A stretch of DNA of 64,000 nt from Moraxellaceae bacterium. GTDB taxonomy: Bacteria > Pseudomonadota > Gammaproteobacteria > Pseudomonadales > Moraxellaceae. Position numbers and translations under genes: made by a program. How positions within the stretch are numbered: position 1 is the first letter of the stretch; every line of letters starts with the position of its first letter. The notes under the pieces were generated by a model. It ran no database searches, was not told where the DNA came from, and saw only the letters and a list, made by a program, of their open reading frames with translations. Below are positions 44,730 to 54,380 of the stretch, in pieces. The stretch covers positions 62,001 to 126,000 of the forward strand of contig JAQZBP010000004.1 of NCBI GenBank assembly GCA_029237815.1, given 5' to 3'.

Positions 44730-45740
44730 TTGACGCGCAGTCGCATTTTCCTGCTGACATTGTTGTTGCTTTGCCCGCTTTCGGCGCGGGCTGCCTTCAA
44801 TGCCATCCTGTGGGACAACGATGTATTGTCGCCCGGCGAAACCGATGCCTACTACACCAACGGCATCGTCTATCACCATGTTTCCGACCCTCTGCCGCCC
44901 GAAAAGGGCGCGCGGTGGCGCGCCTGCCCCGGCGTGACGGGGCTTTCCCGTCTGCTATCCGGCTGGCTGATCCGCACGGATGAACACACCCGCTACCGTC
45001 ACTCCTGGGAGGTGGGGCAGGTCATCCAGACTCCCTTGGACAAGCAGGCCAGTCCGCCCGACCCCGATGACCAGCCCTATGCCGGACTGCTGTATGCCGG
45101 ATGCAATTTGCATGCGAGATCGGCAGATCGTGCCGAGGCATTGGGGTTGCAGGCAGGCGTGGTGGGGCCCTGGTCGCTTGCCGAGCAGAGTCAGGCGCTG
45201 GTGCATCATCTTGCGGGCGTTCGGGAAGCGGCAGGCTGGGATGGACAGCTGCGCAACGAGTTGGTCGTGAACCTGCGCTACGATCGCCAGGAAATTCTTC
45301 ACAAGGCGGAACTGGGGTCGCACGGACTCAGCGTTTTTGACAACATGGATTTTGCCCTGGGGCCGTTGATGACATCTGCTTCGGCAGGCATCAACGTGCT
45401 TTACGCGAGCGACCCCGATGCTGTTTTCGGCCTGAACCCCAACTACCTGGGGCGTTATCCGAACATGACCGGGCACTCCGTCGGCTTCTACACAATGACC
45501 AGCCTGCAGGTGACGGGTGTGTTGCGAAACCTCTTTCTTAACGGCAACACCTGGGTCGACAGCCCTGCCTCCGTTGATCATGAGCCCCTGCTGGGCGCGG
45601 CCCAGATTCTCGTCGGTTACGGATTTCGCTGCTGGGCACTTCAGCTCGGTCTCAACGTCAGCACGCGTACGTTCCAGCAGCAGGACATCGAGTGGCCCCG
45701 CTATGGCTCGCTGGCCGTGACCTGGGGCTGTGGCCGATGA
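44730..45740 (+). CDS. LpxR family lipid A 3'-O-deacylase (formerly DUF2219)
   Basis: 336 residues from TTG 44730, chosen because CCGGAGGGCAGA gives an ideal ribosome-binding site and the protein then begins with a clean signal peptide (LTLLLLCPLSARA). A TTG at 44691 would add 13 polar residues. The mature protein opens with WDNDVLSPGETDAYYTNGIVY, cut here for length, the family active-site region, and contains DDQPYAGLLYAG; it should form a 12-strand outer-membrane barrel. LpxR removes the 3'-acyloxyacyl chain of lipid A. It overlaps the next gene by 4 bp. Confidence 0.82.
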   Translation: MTRSRIFLLTLLLLCPLSARAAFNAILWDNDVLSPGETDAYYTNGIVYHHVSDPLPPEKGARWRACPGVTGLSRLLSGWLIRTDEHTRYRHSWEVGQVIQTPLDKQASPPDPDDQPYAGLLYAGCNLHARSADRAEALGLQAGVVGPWSLAEQSQALVHHLAGVREAAGWDGQLRNELVVNLRYDRQEILHKAELGSHGLSVFDNMDFALGPLMTSASAGINVLYASDPDAVFGLNPNYLGRYPNMTGHSVGFYTMTSLQVTGVLRNLFLNGNTWVDSPASVDHEPLLGAAQILVGYGFRCWALQLGLNVSTRTFQQQDIEWPRYGSLAVTWGCGR

Positions 45741-46633
45741 CAATGCGTGCGCCGGTCCTGCTGGCCTTGCTGGGGGTCTACCTGATCTGGGGCTCTACTT
45801 ACCTTGCCATGCGCTTTGCCATCGAGAGCATTCCGCCGCTGCTGATGGGTGGAGTTCGCTATGTTTGTGCGGGAGCGCTGATCTTCGTGGCGCTGCGTCT
45901 GCGCGGGCAGCCAGCGCCCACCGTTCGCCAATGGCGCGATGCCGGCGTCGTGGGCGTGCTGCTCCTGCTGGGCGGAAACGGCATGGTGGGGTTGGCCATG
46001 GAGCAAGGTGTGGGGTCGGGGGTGTCCGCTCTCACTGTTGCCGTCACGCCACTATTCGCGTTGGGCTTCGGCTATCTGTGGGGGCAGTCGGCGCATGGCC
46101 GGGAGTGGCTGGGTATCCTGCTCGGGCTCGCGGGCGTGGGGATCCTCAATCTTGGCCACGAACTCTCTGCCACGCCCCTCGGGGCGGGCCTTCTGGTCAT
46201 GGCGGCGCTGTCCTGGGCCTTTGGTTCGATGTGGGGCAAGCATCTGCAGATGCCGGCGGGTTTCATGGCGAGCGCCGCTCAAATGCTCATCGGGGGCTCT
46301 GCGATGCTGCTGGTTGCCCTGCTGCGGGGTGAGGCAATGCAGGGTCCGCCCTCTGCGAAGGCCCTGTGGTCGCTGGCCTATCTGGTGTTCATCGGCGCCA
46401 TCCTGGGCTTCTCGGCCTACGTCTACCTGCTCAAGACGGTCCGGCCGGCGTTGGCCACGAGCTATGCCTATGTCAACCCTGTGGTGGCCGTGGCACTTGG
46501 AGTATGGCTGGGAGGCGAGGCCGTGGATGCGGCTGAGCTGGCCGGGCTGGCCGTGATTCTGGCGGGCGTGGTGCTGGTGTATCTGCCGCGAAGCGACGAA
46601 TCGCTGCGGCAGAAAGGCGAATTACAGGCATGA
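45737..46633 (+). CDS. EamA family drug/metabolite transporter
   Basis: 298 residues with ten predicted membrane helices in two EamA repeats: first repeat LLGVYLIWGSTYLAMRFAIE, second SWAFGSMWGKHLQM and AYVNPVVAVALGVWLGGE. The family (RhaT/YedA-like) exports amino acids or metabolites; the substrate is unknown. ATG 45737 overlaps the LpxR-like stop (ATGA), so the two are probably co-translated. A longer frame to 45692 lacks a family-like start. Confidence 0.88.
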   Translation: MTMRAPVLLALLGVYLIWGSTYLAMRFAIESIPPLLMGGVRYVCAGALIFVALRLRGQPAPTVRQWRDAGVVGVLLLLGGNGMVGLAMEQGVGSGVSALTVAVTPLFALGFGYLWGQSAHGREWLGILLGLAGVGILNLGHELSATPLGAGLLVMAALSWAFGSMWGKHLQMPAGFMASAAQMLIGGSAMLLVALLRGEAMQGPPSAKALWSLAYLVFIGAILGFSAYVYLLKTVRPALATSYAYVNPVVAVALGVWLGGEAVDAAELAGLAVILAGVVLVYLPRSDESLRQKGELQA

Positions 46634-46661
46634 AAAAGCCGGCTTCCGCCGGCTTTTTCAT
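46630..46661. terminator. Bidirectional terminator between the EamA gene and rpsT
   Basis: ATGAAAAAGCCGGC-TTCC-GCCGGCTTTTTCAT, a perfect 14-bp palindromic stem. The EamA stop codon (46631-46633) lies within it, and rpsT ends 23 bp further on the other strand. Confidence 0.93.
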
Positions 46662-46683
46662 AGATCGCAAACCCTGAGAAGGT

Positions 46684-46947
46684 TCAGGCAAGCGCCTTGA
46701 TCTGGGCGTTCAGGCGGCTCTTGTGACGAGCGGCCTTGTTCTTGTGGATGATGCCCTTGTCGGCCATGCGGTCGATGACCGGGACGGCGGTGGTGTAGGC
46801 ATTCTGGGCGTCAGCCTTGTTGCCGGAGGCAATGGCGTTCACCACCTTCTTGATGTAGGTGCGCACCATGGAGCGCAGGCTGGCATTGTGGGCGCGCACC
46901 TTGTCGTTCTGGCGAGCACGCTTCTTGGCTTGTGCGGAATTGGCCAC
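46684..46947 (-). CDS. rpsT: 30S ribosomal protein S20
   Basis: 87 residues, [21 protein letters not shown] opening shortened here; the Lys/Arg-rich helical bundle binds 16S rRNA. The start codon is GTG (minus strand at 46945-46947), preceded by AGGAGAG. E. coli rpsT uses an unusual TTG for translational autocontrol, so a non-ATG start here may serve the same purpose. It has its own promoter and shares a terminator with the EamA gene. Confidence 0.97.
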   Translation of the reverse strand: MANSAQAKKRARQNDKVRAHNASLRSMVRTYIKKVVNAIASGNKADAQNAYTTAVPVIDRMADKGIIHKNKAARHKSRLNAQIKALA

Positions 46948-46981
46948 GTGGGCTCTCCTGAAAATTCTGTTGAAACCGGGG

Positions 46982-46998
46982 TTCGGGCAATACCCGAA
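46982..46998 (-). promoter_or_regulatory. Hairpin in the rpsT leader
   Basis: TTCGGG-CAATA-CCCGAA, a perfect 6-bp stem inside the ~57-nt leader between the predicted transcription start (~47004) and the rpsT ribosome-binding site. A possible target of S20 autoregulation. Confidence 0.4.
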
Positions 46999-47010
46999 AC
47001 GAGGCGCGGG

Positions 47011-47039
47011 ATTTTGCCGAGGGGGGCGGCGTAAGTCAA
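47011..47039 (-). promoter_or_regulatory. Sigma70 promoter of rpsT
   Basis: Minus strand -35 TTGACT (47034-47039), 17-bp spacer, -10 CAAAAT (47011-47016), 64 bp upstream of the start codon. Confidence 0.6.
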
Positions 47040-47058
47040 CACCACCGGGACAAAGGGG

Positions 47059-47757
47059 TCAGCCGGGCATTCCCGCCGCTACCTCGGCTTGCGTCAAGAT
47101 CCGCCATTCTCCCGGTGACAGGGTGGGATCCAGCTCGATCCCTGCCACGGCCTCCCGGTGCAGGGCTTCCACGTGATTGCCCACGGCTGCGAACATCCTG
47201 CGCACCTGGTGGTAGCGCCCCTCCTGCAGCCAGACAAGTGCTTCGCAGGGGCCGATCAGCTCCAGTCGCGCCGGCAGGGTGGGATGGTCTTCCTCCCCTC
47301 GGAGCTCCAGTCCCTCTGCAAAGCGGGCGGAGGTGTCGGGCGTGATGGGGCGGGCGGTGCGCACGCGGTAGCGCTTCTCATGGCGCCCGGGTGCCTTTAC
47401 GCGGTGAGACCACTGGCCATCGTCGGTAATGAGCACGAGGCCGGTGGTATCGGCGTCCAGGCGACCCGCTACGTGCAGGCCCTTAGGGTCCTGGCCGCGC
47501 AACAGGTCTATCACCGTGCGGTGGTGGCTGTCGGTGGTGGCGCAGATCACGTCCGTGGGCTTGTTCAGCATGAAGAAACGGGGCCCCTGCAGGGTCAGTA
47601 CCTGCCCGTCCAGAGTCACGATCGACTGATCGTGAAGGGCGAGGCCGGCATCCCGGACCGGCTCGCCGTCCACCCGGATGCGGCCCGTGCGCAGGAGCTG
47701 GCGCACTTCGCTGCGGGAGTGGGGGGAGGCGTGGGCGATGAACTTGTCGAGGCGCAT
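47059..47757 (-). CDS. rsuA: 16S rRNA pseudouridine(516) synthase
   Basis: 232 residues: an N-terminal S4-like RNA-binding domain (MRLDKFIAHASPHSRSEV) and the RsuA/RluB/E/F catalytic domain with GRLDADTTGLVLITDDG containing the catalytic Asp, and EGRYHQVRRMFAAVGN. It isomerises U516 of 16S rRNA. RsuA is favoured over RluE/F by the single small S4 domain and overall length, but the exact target is inferred. It is co-directional with and upstream of rpsT. Confidence 0.88.
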   Translation of the reverse strand: MRLDKFIAHASPHSRSEVRQLLRTGRIRVDGEPVRDAGLALHDQSIVTLDGQVLTLQGPRFFMLNKPTDVICATTDSHHRTVIDLLRGQDPKGLHVAGRLDADTTGLVLITDDGQWSHRVKAPGRHEKRYRVRTARPITPDTSARFAEGLELRGEEDHPTLPARLELIGPCEALVWLQEGRYHQVRRMFAAVGNHVEALHREAVAGIELDPTLSPGEWRILTQAEVAAGMPG

Positions 47758-47867
47758 GGGGCGGCATTCTAGCCTCCGCCAGCCGGCTTACGAATCGGAA
47801 CCGGCCGGCAGGTTTCCCAACCGGGGTGCCTTCGTTAACATGCCGCCTTTCCTGCGCAGGGTTTTCC

Positions 47868-49457
47868 ATGTCTACGCCTGTCTCCCCGCTGCCTGCCGGC
47901 GCGCCCGTCCCGAACAAGCGCAGTCTCTGGCGCTCGACGTTCGTGGTCAGTCTCATGACCATGCTGTCGCGCATCGCCGGCCTGGTCCGCGACATGGTCT
48001 ACCTGAATATCTTTGGCGCCGACCGGCTCATGGACGCCTTCCTGGTCGCCTTCAAGATTCCCAACTTCCTGCGCCGGCTCTTTGCCGAGGGCGCCTTTGC
48101 CCAAGCCTTCGTGCCGGTGTTGTCCGAGGTGAAGACGCAGCGCGGCAACGAGGCGGTCAAGGAGTTGGTAGACCGGGTGGCGGGGACGCTGTCGGTGGTG
48201 CTGGGAGGAGTCACGGTGCTGGCGATCGTGGCCGCGCCCGGCATCATCTTCCTTTTTGCGCCCGGGTTCCGCAGCGACCCGTTCAAGTTCCAGCTTGCGG
48301 CGGACATGCTGCGCATTACCTTTCCCTATCTCCTGCTGATCTCGCTGACCGCCTTCGCGGGGGGCATCCTCAACTGCTACAACCGCTTTGGCGCCTCGGC
48401 GTTCACGCCGGTGCTGATGAACCTCGTGATGATCGGTTTCGCGCTCTGGATGGCGCCGCTGATGGAGCAGCCGGTGATGGCGCTGGCTTGGGGCGTGCTG
48501 GTCTCGGGCTTCGTGCAGCTCGGCTTCCAGGTGCCCTACCTGCGGCAGATCGGCATGCTGCCGAAGCCGCGCTTGGGCTTCCGGGACCCCGAGGTGAAAC
48601 GCATCCTGAACCTCATGGTGCCGGCCATGTTTGGCGTCTCGGTCAGCCAGATCAACCTGTTGCTGGATACCATCCTCGCGTCTTTCCTGGTGACGGGCTC
48701 GGTGTCCTGGCTCTATACGGCGGAGCGCCTGACGGAGCTGCCGCTGGGCCTGATCGGCATCGCCGTGGCCACTGTCATCCTGCCTTCGCTGTCGGCCAAG
48801 TACGCCGAGAAATCCCATGACGAATTCAAGGCCATGCTGGACTGGGCGCTACGCGTGATCGTGCTGGTCGGCCTGCCGTCCTCGATTGCCATGGGGCTGC
48901 TGGCCGAGCCGCTGATTGCCGCGCTCTTCATGCATGGCAAGTTCACGGCGCAGGATGTGCAGATGTCGGCCGCGGCGCTGCAGGCGCTGTCCGGCGGCAT
49001 CCTGGCCTTCATGCTGATCAAGGTCTTCGCGCCGGGCTATTTCTCGCGCCAGGACGTCAGGACGCCGGTGAAGGTCGGCATCATCGCCATGGTGGCCAAT
49101 ATGGCCTTCAACCTGGTCCTGGTGCTGGGCTTCGACATGGCGCATGTCGGGTTGTCGCTGGCCAGCACGCTGTCTGCCTTCCTGAACGCCGGCCTGCTGT
49201 ACTGGGGCCTGCATAAGCGTGGCGTGTTCCGCGTCGAGCGGCACTGGGTCAGGCTGGGCGCGCGCTACCTCTCGGCCAACGCGGTCATGGCGGTGGCGCT
49301 GGTGGCCATTACACCGGCCGCCGGCTGGTGGCTGGCGCCGCAGGGCAACTTCCTGAAGGTAGCGGCCATACTGGGCATCTGCGCAGCGGGCGCGGCCATT
49401 TATTTCGCGGCCCTCTTCGCCTTTGGATTCCGCTTCCGGGAGATCCGTCATCACTGA
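47868..49457 (+). CDS. murJ: Lipid II flippase MurJ
   Basis: 529 residues, 14 predicted membrane helices of the MOP superfamily. Conserved elements are SLMTMLSRIAGLVRDMVY near the start (the Arg/Asp central-cavity region), FKIPNFLRRLFAEGAFAQAFVPVL, and TERLTELPLG-like AERLTELPLGLIG. It flips lipid II across the inner membrane for peptidoglycan synthesis. ATG 47868 begins a normal N terminus; the frame open to 47826 adds 14 unlikely residues. It precedes ribF, a frequent gammaproteobacterial pairing. Confidence 0.96.
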   Translation: MSTPVSPLPAGAPVPNKRSLWRSTFVVSLMTMLSRIAGLVRDMVYLNIFGADRLMDAFLVAFKIPNFLRRLFAEGAFAQAFVPVLSEVKTQRGNEAVKELVDRVAGTLSVVLGGVTVLAIVAAPGIIFLFAPGFRSDPFKFQLAADMLRITFPYLLLISLTAFAGGILNCYNRFGASAFTPVLMNLVMIGFALWMAPLMEQPVMALAWGVLVSGFVQLGFQVPYLRQIGMLPKPRLGFRDPEVKRILNLMVPAMFGVSVSQINLLLDTILASFLVTGSVSWLYTAERLTELPLGLIGIAVATVILPSLSAKYAEKSHDEFKAMLDWALRVIVLVGLPSSIAMGLLAEPLIAALFMHGKFTAQDVQMSAAALQALSGGILAFMLIKVFAPGYFSRQDVRTPVKVGIIAMVANMAFNLVLVLGFDMAHVGLSLASTLSAFLNAGLLYWGLHKRGVFRVERHWVRLGARYLSANAVMAVALVAITPAAGWWLAPQGNFLKVAAILGICAAGAAIYFAALFAFGFRFREIRHH

Positions 49458-49482
49458 CGGGCGGGGCGTCTTTCTTTATACT
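49454..49482 (+). promoter_or_regulatory. Sigma70-like promoter of ribF-ileS-lspA-fkpB-ispH
   Basis: -35 CTGACG (49454-49459, overlapping the murJ stop), 17-bp spacer, -10 TATACT (49477-49482). Predicted leader ~26 nt. Confidence 0.5.
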
Positions 49483-49514
49483 GCGCCGCTTGTCCGACCA
49501 GCCCTGACGCCCCG

Positions 49515-50441
49515 ATGGAACTGATCCGCGGCCTCCACAACCTGCGCTCCCGCCACCACGGCTCCGTGGTGACGATCGGCAATTTCGATGGCGTGCACCT
49601 TGGCCACCAGGCCATCCTGCGCGCGTTGCGCGAGGCCGGCTCGCGCCTGGGCCTGCCGGACACGGTGATGATTTTCGAGCCGCAGCCGCAAGAGTTCTTC
49701 CAGGGCGAGTCGGCACCCGCCCGGCTCATGCACTGGCGCGACAAGGTCGACGCGCTGGCTGCCGCGGGCGTGGCGCGAGTGCTGTGCGTGCGCTTTGACG
49801 AGCGCTTCCGGGCACTGACCGCGCGCCAGTTCGTGCAGCAGTTGCTGGTGGACGGGCTCGGTTGTCGCCACCTGGTGATTGGCGACGACTTCCGCTTTGG
49901 CTGCGATCGCAGCGGTGACTTTGCCCTGCTGCAGGCGGCAGGCCGGGAGTTCGGCTTTGCCGTGCAGAACACCCCCACGATCGAGGTGGAAGGGGCGCGT
50001 GTCAGCAGTACCCGCATTCGGAGCGCTATCAAGGCGGGGAATTTCGCGCTGGCGGAAAATCTGCTGGGGCGGCCCTACAGCGTCAGCGGGCATGTGACGC
50101 ATGGCGACAAGATCGGACGCACGCTCGGCGTGCCGACGGCGAATGTGCTGTCCCAGCGTATGGTGTCGCCATTGAGCGGCATTTATGCGGTCACCGTGAC
50201 CAACGCATTGCCGCAGCCGGTGCACGGCGTGTGCAGCGTGGGCAAGCGGCCGACGGTGAACGGACAGGATGAGCGCATCGAAACCTACCTGCTGGATTTC
50301 GAGGGCGATATCTACGGCCACCGCATTCACGTGACGTTCCGTCACAAGATTCGCGAAGAGTTGAAGTTCAACTCGCTGGAAGAACTGAAGGTGGCGATGG
50401 CGCAGGACATTGCCGATGCGCGCCGCTATTTCGGAATTTGA
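49515..50441 (+). CDS. ribF: Bifunctional riboflavin kinase / FMN adenylyltransferase
   Basis: 308 residues. The N-terminal nucleotidyltransferase has TIGNFDGVHLGHQAIL (HxGH type); the C-terminal kinase has GRTLGVPTANV and ETYLLDFEGDIYG. It makes FMN and FAD from riboflavin. It leads the conserved ribF-ileS-lspA-fkpB-ispH run; ileS starts 15 bp after its stop. Confidence 0.97.
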   Translation: MELIRGLHNLRSRHHGSVVTIGNFDGVHLGHQAILRALREAGSRLGLPDTVMIFEPQPQEFFQGESAPARLMHWRDKVDALAAAGVARVLCVRFDERFRALTARQFVQQLLVDGLGCRHLVIGDDFRFGCDRSGDFALLQAAGREFGFAVQNTPTIEVEGARVSSTRIRSAIKAGNFALAENLLGRPYSVSGHVTHGDKIGRTLGVPTANVLSQRMVSPLSGIYAVTVTNALPQPVHGVCSVGKRPTVNGQDERIETYLLDFEGDIYGHRIHVTFRHKIREELKFNSLEELKVAMAQDIADARRYFGI

Positions 50442-50456
50442 GACAACAGAACCGTC

Positions 50457-53309
50457 ATGACTGAACAGAACGCTGTGGACTACAAGCCGACGCTGAACCT
50501 GCCGGAAACCGGCTTCGCCATGAAGGCCAGCCTCGCCACGCGCGAGCCCGCCATGGTGGCCGCCTGGCAGGAAAAGAAGTTGTACGAGAAAATCCGCGAG
50601 GCCCGCCGCGGCGCCCCCAAATACATCCTGCACGATGGCCCGCCCTACGCCAACGGCGACATCCACATCGGCCATGCCGTCAACAAGATCCTCAAGGACA
50701 TAATCGTCAAGTCGAAGACGCTGTCCGGCTTTGACGCGCCCTATGTGCCCGGCTGGGATTGCCATGGCCTGCCCATCGAGCTCAATGTCGAGAAAAAATT
50801 CGGCAAGCCGGGTGACAAGGTTTCCGCCAAGGAATTCCGCCAGCACTGCCGCGAATACGCGCAGTCGCAGGTGGAAAAACAGCGCAGCGACTTCATGCGC
50901 CTGGGCGTGCTCGGCGACTGGTTCAATCCCTACCTGACCATGAACTTCAGGCAGGAGGCCGACATCATCCGCGTGCTGGGCCGGATCGCGCAGAACGGCC
51001 ACCTGCACAAGGGACTGAAGCCCGTGCACTGGTGCATGGATTGCGGCTCCGCGCTGGCCGAAGCAGAGGTCGAATACGACGACAAGCAGTCGCATGCCGT
51101 GGACGTGGGTTTCCCGGTCAAGGACCTGGCGGATCTTGCGAAGCGCGCGGGCCTGGCCACTCTCGACCTGCCGGTCGACGTGGTGATCTGGACCACGACG
51201 CCTTGGACACTGCCTGCCAACCAGGCGGTGAGCCTGCACCCGGAATTCGACTACGCCATCGTCGCGGCCACCATCGCCGGCGAGCGCCGCGCCTTCATCG
51301 TTGCCACCGCCCTCGTGGAAGGCGCGCTGGCGCGCTACGAAGCGACCGACGCCGAGACGCTGGCTACCGTCACCGGCGCCACCCTTGAGCACCTGACGCT
51401 GCTGCATCCCTTCTTCGAGCGCGAAGTGCCCGTCATCGTCGGCGAGCATGTCACTGCCGACTCCGGCACCGGCGCCGTGCACACTGCGCCCGGCCACGGC
51501 CAGGACGACTTCGTCATCGGCCGCAAATACGGCCTCACTGTTGATAATCCGGTGGACAACGCCGGCGTGTTCCTGCCCAGCACACCGCTGTTCGCCGGCA
51601 TGCACGTGAACAAGGCGAACGAGCCCATCATCGAGACACTGAAGGCGAAGTCGCGCGCCAACCGCTCGCTGCTGCTGGCGCACAAGAAGATCCAGCACAG
51701 CTATCCGCATTGCTGGCGCCACAAGACGCCCATCATCTTCCGTGCCACGCCGCAGTGGTTCATCAGCATGGAACAGGCCGGCCTGCGCGACAGCGCCATG
51801 GCCGCCATTCCCGGCGTGCAGTGGGTGCCGGACTGGGGCCAGGCGCGCATCGAGGGCATGATCGCCGGTCGCCCGGACTGGTGCATCTCGCGCCAGCGCA
51901 CCTGGGGCGTGCCCATCACCCTGTTCGTGCACAAGGAGAGCGGCGAGCTGCATCCGCAAACCGCCGAGCTCATCGAACAGGTTGCCCTCAAGGTGGAACA
52001 GGCCGGTATCGACGCCTGGTTCGACCTGGCGCCGACGGAACTGCTGGGCGATGACGCCAAAAATTATGACAAGGTCACCGATACCCTGGACGTCTGGTTC
52101 GACTCCGGCGTGACCCACACCTGCGTGCTCAAGCGTTTCGACGGCCTGCAGTACCCGGCCGATCTCTACCTGGAAGGCTCCGACCAGCACCGCGGCTGGT
52201 TCCAGTCCTCGCTGCTGACCGCGCTGGCCGCCAATGGCCAGGCACCGTTCAGGACGGTGCTGACCCACGGGTTCACCGTGGACGGGCAGGGCAAGAAGAT
52301 GTCCAAGTCGGTGGGCAATGTGGTGGCGCCGCAAAAAGTCATGCAGACCCTGGGCGCGGACATCATCCGCCTCTGGGTGGCCGCCACCGATTACCGTGGC
52401 GAGATGTCGGTGAGCGACGAGATCCTGACGCGCATGTCGGACTCCTACCGCCGTATCCGCAACACGCTGCGCTTTTTGCTCTCCAACCTGAACGGCTTTG
52501 ATCCGGCGCAGCACCTGGTGCCGGCCGACCAGATGCTGGCGCTGGACCGCTGGGTGGTGGATCGTGCCGCGCTGCTGCAGCAGGACATCATCGCCTCCTA
52601 CGACAGCTTCCAGTTCCACCAGATCTACCACCGGCTGCACGGCTTCTGCGTGGCAGAGCTGGGCGGTTTCTATCTCGACATCATCAAGGACCGCCAGTAC
52701 ACGACGCAGCCGGATTCGCTGGCGCGGCGCTCGGCGCAGACGGCCCTCTATCATATTGCCGAGGCCTTCACGCGCTGGATGGCGCCCATCCTGAGCTTCA
52801 CCGCCGACGAGATTTGGGCGGTGCTGCCGGGGCAGCGATCCGAATCCGTGCAGCTCGAGACCTGGTACACGGGCCTGGCGGAGCTGCCGCAGAACGCCGG
52901 CGAGCCCACCCTGACCCGCGCCTACTGGGACGAGGTCATGGCGGTGAAGTCGGCGGTGAACAAGGAAATCGAGGAGGCGCGCAACCGCAAGGAAGTCGGC
53001 TCCGGCCTGTCCGCGGAGATCGACCTCTATGTGTCCCCGGCGCAGCAGCAGGCGCTGGCCGCCATGGGCGATGAGCTGCGTTTCGTGCTCATCACCTCGG
53101 CGGTGCGCCTGCAGCCCTATGCGGAGCAGGGCGTGGCCACGGAAGTGGAGGGGCTGCGCGTGGAGGTGACGGCCTCGGCGCACGCCAAGTGCGCGCGCTG
53201 CTGGCATTACCGCGCCGATGTCGGTGCGGATGCGGCGCACGCCGACATCTGCGCGCGTTGCGTGGACAACCTGCCGGGTGGCGCTGGCGAAACGCGCAAG
53301 TTTGCGTGA
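50457..53309 (+). CDS. ileS: Isoleucyl-tRNA synthetase
   Basis: 950 residues, class Ia synthetase of the bacterial ileS1 type. The HIGH motif lies in [12 protein letters not shown], the KMSKS in [12 protein letters not shown], the CP1 editing domain between them ([11 protein letters not shown]-like [12 protein letters not shown]), and a C-terminal zinc finger CARCWHY-...-CARC. It charges tRNA-Ile and edits Val. It is between ribF and lspA; lspA begins 43 bp after its stop. Confidence 0.98.
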   Translation: MTEQNAVDYKPTLNLPETGFAMKASLATREPAMVAAWQEKKLYEKIREARRGAPKYILHDGPPYANGDIHIGHAVNKILKDIIVKSKTLSGFDAPYVPGWDCHGLPIELNVEKKFGKPGDKVSAKEFRQHCREYAQSQVEKQRSDFMRLGVLGDWFNPYLTMNFRQEADIIRVLGRIAQNGHLHKGLKPVHWCMDCGSALAEAEVEYDDKQSHAVDVGFPVKDLADLAKRAGLATLDLPVDVVIWTTTPWTLPANQAVSLHPEFDYAIVAATIAGERRAFIVATALVEGALARYEATDAETLATVTGATLEHLTLLHPFFEREVPVIVGEHVTADSGTGAVHTAPGHGQDDFVIGRKYGLTVDNPVDNAGVFLPSTPLFAGMHVNKANEPIIETLKAKSRANRSLLLAHKKIQHSYPHCWRHKTPIIFRATPQWFISMEQAGLRDSAMAAIPGVQWVPDWGQARIEGMIAGRPDWCISRQRTWGVPITLFVHKESGELHPQTAELIEQVALKVEQAGIDAWFDLAPTELLGDDAKNYDKVTDTLDVWFDSGVTHTCVLKRFDGLQYPADLYLEGSDQHRGWFQSSLLTALAANGQAPFRTVLTHGFTVDGQGKKMSKSVGNVVAPQKVMQTLGADIIRLWVAATDYRGEMSVSDEILTRMSDSYRRIRNTLRFLLSNLNGFDPAQHLVPADQMLALDRWVVDRAALLQQDIIASYDSFQFHQIYHRLHGFCVAELGGFYLDIIKDRQYTTQPDSLARRSAQTALYHIAEAFTRWMAPILSFTADEIWAVLPGQRSESVQLETWYTGLAELPQNAGEPTLTRAYWDEVMAVKSAVNKEIEEARNRKEVGSGLSAEIDLYVSPAQQQALAAMGDELRFVLITSAVRLQPYAEQGVATEVEGLRVEVTASAHAKCARCWHYRADVGADAAHADICARCVDNLPGGAGETRKFA

Positions 53310-53352
53310 CGGCCCTGCCGCGAAGGCGTCCGTGCATATCGAGAGAAATGAA

Positions 53353-53853
53353 GTGAACGCGCAAACCCGCAAGAATCTGAACTGGCTGTGGCTGGCGCTG
53401 GCAGTGCTGGTACTGGACTACCTGACCAAGGCCTGGTTCAGCGCCAACATGCAGCTCGGCGAGTCCATCGACCTGCTGCCTTTCTTCAGCTGGACGCTGG
53501 CGCACAACTACGGTGCCGCCTTCAGCTTCCTGCACGACGCAGGTGGCTGGCAGCGCTGGTTCTTCGGCGCCATCGCCATCGTGGTGAGTGTCGGCCTGAC
53601 CTGGTGGCTGGTGCGGCTAAAGGACAACGAGCGTTTCCTCGCCTGCGCGCTGGCGCTCGTGCTGGGGGGGGCCATCGGTAATCTCTACGACCGCATGGTG
53701 CTGGGCTATGTGGTCGATTTCATCCACGTGCACTACGGCACCTGGCATTTCCCCGCCTTCAATATTGCCGACTGCGGCATCTCGGTGGGGGCGTTCATGC
53801 TGGTGATCGATTCCCTCTTCTTTGAAAAGAAACGGCAGGCCGTCCATGTCTGA
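53353..53853 (+). CDS. lspA: Lipoprotein signal peptidase (signal peptidase II)
   Basis: 166 residues, four membrane helices. Both catalytic Asp motifs are seen: GGAIGNLYDRMVLG and FNIADCGISVG. It cleaves prolipoproteins before the lipidated Cys. GTG 53353 is the best start: it gives the normal short N terminus and is preceded by GAGAGAAATGAA; the frame open further upstream lies inside the end of ileS. It overlaps fkpB by 8 bp. Confidence 0.95.
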   Translation: MNAQTRKNLNWLWLALAVLVLDYLTKAWFSANMQLGESIDLLPFFSWTLAHNYGAAFSFLHDAGGWQRWFFGAIAIVVSVGLTWWLVRLKDNERFLACALALVLGGAIGNLYDRMVLGYVVDFIHVHYGTWHFPAFNIADCGISVGAFMLVIDSLFFEKKRQAVHV

Positions 53854-54310
53854 ACGCATTGGCCCGGGCAAGAAGGTCACGCTGCATTTTTCCGTTGCCC
53901 TTGCTGACGGAGAAGTCGTCGACAGCACGCGCCCGAAGGAGGTGCCGGCGGTGTTCACCGTGGGCGATGGCAGCCTTCTCCCCGGCTTCGAGAAGGCGCT
54001 CTTCGGCCTGAAGGAGGGCGACCGCCGTTCCGTTTTCATAGACGCTAAACATGGCTTTGGCGACTGGAACGCCGACAACCAGCAGGTGTTCACCAAGGTC
54101 CAGTTCAGCGGCATGCAGCTCGAGCCCGGCCTGGTGATCTCCTTTGCCGACAAGTCGGGCGAGCTGCCCGGCGTGGTGAAGGAGGTGGGCGAGGAGACGG
54201 TCACCGTCGACTTCAATCACCCGTTGGCCGGTCGCGACCTTGTCTTCGAAGTCGACATCATCCGCGTCATGGATGCCGACGCCGCTCCGGTGACCCTGGG
54301 GCCGAAGTAA
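53846..54310 (+). CDS. fkpB: FKBP-type peptidyl-prolyl isomerase FkpB/SlpA
   Basis: 154 residues of the SlyD/SlpA-like FKBP type, with the chaperone (IF) insert in the middle ([17 protein letters not shown]) and [15 protein letters not shown] near the end. No His-rich metal tail, so SlpA/FkpB rather than SlyD. It has weak isomerase and chaperone activity in the cytoplasm. The lspA-fkpB-ispH context confirms the assignment. ATG 53846 lies inside the end of lspA. Confidence 0.94.
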   Translation: MSERIGPGKKVTLHFSVALADGEVVDSTRPKEVPAVFTVGDGSLLPGFEKALFGLKEGDRRSVFIDAKHGFGDWNADNQQVFTKVQFSGMQLEPGLVISFADKSGELPGVVKEVGEETVTVDFNHPLAGRDLVFEVDIIRVMDADAAPVTLGPK

Positions 54311-54380
54311 ACCCTTACTGTGCCCGTGGTTGATGCGGGTCGGGTGCAGGGGCAGCATGGCCCCTCCGGGAGAAATCAGA

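Noticed and set aside
49476-53372. A 1,298-codon open frame antisense to ribF and ileS
   Set aside because: It covers known genes with clear motifs on the other strand, has low-complexity His/Arg/Gly-rich translation and no family features. Long antisense frames are normal in GC-rich DNA.
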